Assembly (NCBI GenBank): GCA_024402455.1
Contig: JAKSTS010000051.1
Coordinates: 1-13,916, forward strand
DNA length: 13,916 bases
Direction of reading: 5' to 3'
DNA from: Treponemataceae bacterium
GTDB lineage: Bacteria > Spirochaetota > Spirochaetia > Treponematales > Treponemataceae
The notes under the pieces were generated by a model, which did no database searches, was not told where the DNA came from, and saw only the letters and a program-made list of their open reading frames with translations. Position 1 is the stretch's first letter; every line of letters starts with the position of its first letter. The translations under genes and the position numbers were made by a program. Positions 13,812 to 13,916 of this stretch are shown one piece after another.

Positions 13812-13840
13812 ATTTTAACATAATTCAATTCTTTATTGAA
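13812..13840 (-). promoter_or_regulatory. Candidate leaderless promoter of dnaE with an inverted repeat
   Basis: On the minus strand TAAAAT (13817-13812) is a good -10 box whose predicted start falls at about 13805, the first base of the dnaE ATG. The -35 region (TTCAAT, 13840-13835, 17-nt spacer) is weak. It is one arm of a perfect inverted repeat, TTCAAT-N5-ATTGAA (13824-13840), which could be an operator. Confidence 0.35.
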
Positions 13841-13916
13841 GCTGTAACGCCACGCTTTCAATTTCAACTGACAGAAGACAATTAAAATTGATTTTTTCGA
13901 CTCTATTCACACAAAC
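13833..13916 (-). CDS. Possible C-terminal fragment of a gene upstream of dnaE
   Basis: On the minus strand one frame is open from the window edge to TAA at 13835-13833, giving 27 residues that end in VEIESVALQLQ. The other two minus frames have early stops. If real, its stop lies 27 nt before the dnaE start, on the same strand. The tail matches no family I can name, and an open frame of this length is not significant alone. Confidence 0.22.
   Translation of the reverse strand, partial: VCVNRVEKINFNCLLSVEIESVALQLQ

Overview
The window looks like chromosomal core sequence from a low-GC spirochaete, most likely a host-associated Treponema. This is inferred from the AT-rich intergenic DNA, the gene families, a short group-2 sigma factor and a spirochaete-style lipoprotein signal. 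No rRNA marker is present, so the genus is an inference. I see no insertion sequence, phage gene, CRISPR array, tRNA or rRNA.

Layout. 1-1708 (-): 5' part of an EF-G-like translational GTPase with several non-canonical GTP-binding motifs. 1709-2402: AT-rich divergent spacer with several inverted repeats. 2403-3632 (+): a 409-residue coiled-coil protein of unknown function, followed by a strong terminator. 3912-4601 (+): a stand-alone PHP-domain metallohydrolase, apparently made from a nearly leaderless message. It converges with a lipoprotein (4608-5642, -) that carries an Ig-like and a lamin-tail-like region. 5643-6385: a long regulatory spacer. 6386-7252 (+): a 288-residue sigma-70-family factor with its own terminator. 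7370-13805 (-): dnaE, yggT and recG, read in that order with gaps of about 60 nt, so probably one transcript. 13833-13916 (-) may be the tail of a further upstream gene.

How the parts work together. DnaE (replicase), RecG (fork regression and recombination) and a YggT membrane protein form a housekeeping cluster. The EF-G-like protein belongs to translation.

The most interesting signal is upstream of the sigma factor. TTGGCAC-N5-TTGCT at 6263-6279 is a near-perfect -24/-12 (sigma-54) promoter about 107 nt before the start codon. A sigma-70-type promoter lies further upstream at 6137-6164, and a 10-bp-arm inverted repeat at 5999-6053 could be an activator site or an orphan terminator. Together this suggests a sigma-54-to-sigma-70-family cascade, analogous in logic to the RpoN-RpoS pathway of Borrelia. 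The sigma factor also has altered residues at the -10 recognition positions of region 2.4. No clearly novel multi-gene system is visible; the novelty is regulatory and in divergent family members.
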